A DNA stretch of 14,962 nucleotides. It comes from a bacterium (GTDB lineage Bacteria; Patescibacteriota; Saccharimonadia; Saccharimonadales; Saccharimonadaceae). The notes beneath the pieces were generated by a model that was given only the letters and a program-made list of their open reading frames with translations, did not search any database and was not told the DNA's origin. Both the position numbers and the translations under genes were made by a program. Positions 14,860-14,962 of this stretch are shown piece after piece (within the stretch, counting starts at the first letter, position 1; the number at the start of each line of letters is the position of its first letter). The stretch is taken from positions 1 to 14,962 of the forward strand of contig SFVX01000006.1 in NCBI GenBank assembly GCA_004561445.1, in the 5' to 3' direction.

Positions 14860-14962
14860 ATGGCTAAAATCGGTTATGCGCGTGTGAGTTCCAAGGAGCA
14901 ACATTTAGATCGACAGTTAGCGGCTTTAAAAGACGTTGATAAATTATTTACGGATAAATTAA
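14860..14962 (+). CDS. Serine recombinase / resolvase, 5' part only
   Basis: The 34 visible codons match the start of small serine recombinases of the resolvase/invertase family: IGYARVSSKEQ with Arg8 and catalytic Ser10, then LDRQLAAL. These enzymes cut and rejoin DNA at res-like sites through a phosphoserine link, typically resolving plasmid dimers or transposon cointegrates. ATG has AAAGGAG (14845-14851) eight bases upstream. The gene runs off the window end, so its DNA-binding domain cannot be checked. Its presence beside the G+C-rich exporter operon suggests that this block came from a plasmid or transposon. Confidence 0.88.
   Translation, partial: MAKIGYARVSSKEQHLDRQLAALKDVDKLFTDKL

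Overview
This window looks like a low-G+C Lactobacillus chromosome (acidophilus/gasseri-type, inferred from protein style) joined near 11.4 kb to a visibly G+C-richer block that reads like Lacticaseibacillus (casei-group) or plasmid DNA. Strong AGGAGG-type ribosome sites, hairpins with T-runs and a CcpA-like cre site support a Firmicute. Species cannot be named from the sequence alone.

Layout of the AT-rich part (1-10485). A macrodomain protein gene and a fused ABC transporter gene form one operon on the + strand (161-2297). A shared bidirectional terminator separates them from a - strand pair, an MFS drug-efflux-type transporter followed by a class I glutamine amidotransferase-like protein that lacks its catalytic cysteine (4260-2340). 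Divergent from the MFS gene is a six-helix membrane protein of unknown role (4436-5302). Then come a 3'-truncated type I 3-dehydroquinate dehydratase remnant, a GalT-like/DUF4931 HIT-superfamily protein preceded by a cre-like site, an RpiR-family sugar-phosphate regulator broken by a one-base frameshift, a beta-lactamase-fold protein with Asp replacing the catalytic Lys of SxxK, and a membrane-anchored glycerophosphodiester phosphodiesterase (8660-10438). Most units are closed by clear intrinsic terminators.

A complete IS5-family-like insertion sequence (10486-11363) has near-perfect terminal repeats, a TAA target duplication and a two-frame transposase with a slippery A7 site. An in-frame TGA removes its catalytic Glu, so it should be unable to move itself.

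The richer block (about 11.4-14.96 kb) holds a tight three-gene operon with overlapping stops and starts: ABC ATPase, large ABC-2-type permease of the polyketide-antibiotic exporter type, and a TetR regulator. This is a likely self-regulated drug or antimicrobial efflux cassette. After a strong terminator, a serine recombinase/resolvase gene starts and runs off the window edge, which points to a plasmid or transposon origin for the block.

I found no clearly new multi-gene system. The points most worth following are two apparent pseudoenzymes with intact reading frames (amidotransferase Cys to Gly; beta-lactamase-like Lys to Asp), the decaying genes between 5.4 and 7.6 kb, and the acquired efflux/resolvase block. 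No tRNA, rRNA or CRISPR array was recognised, and no stretch over 300 bases lacks a gene or mobile element.
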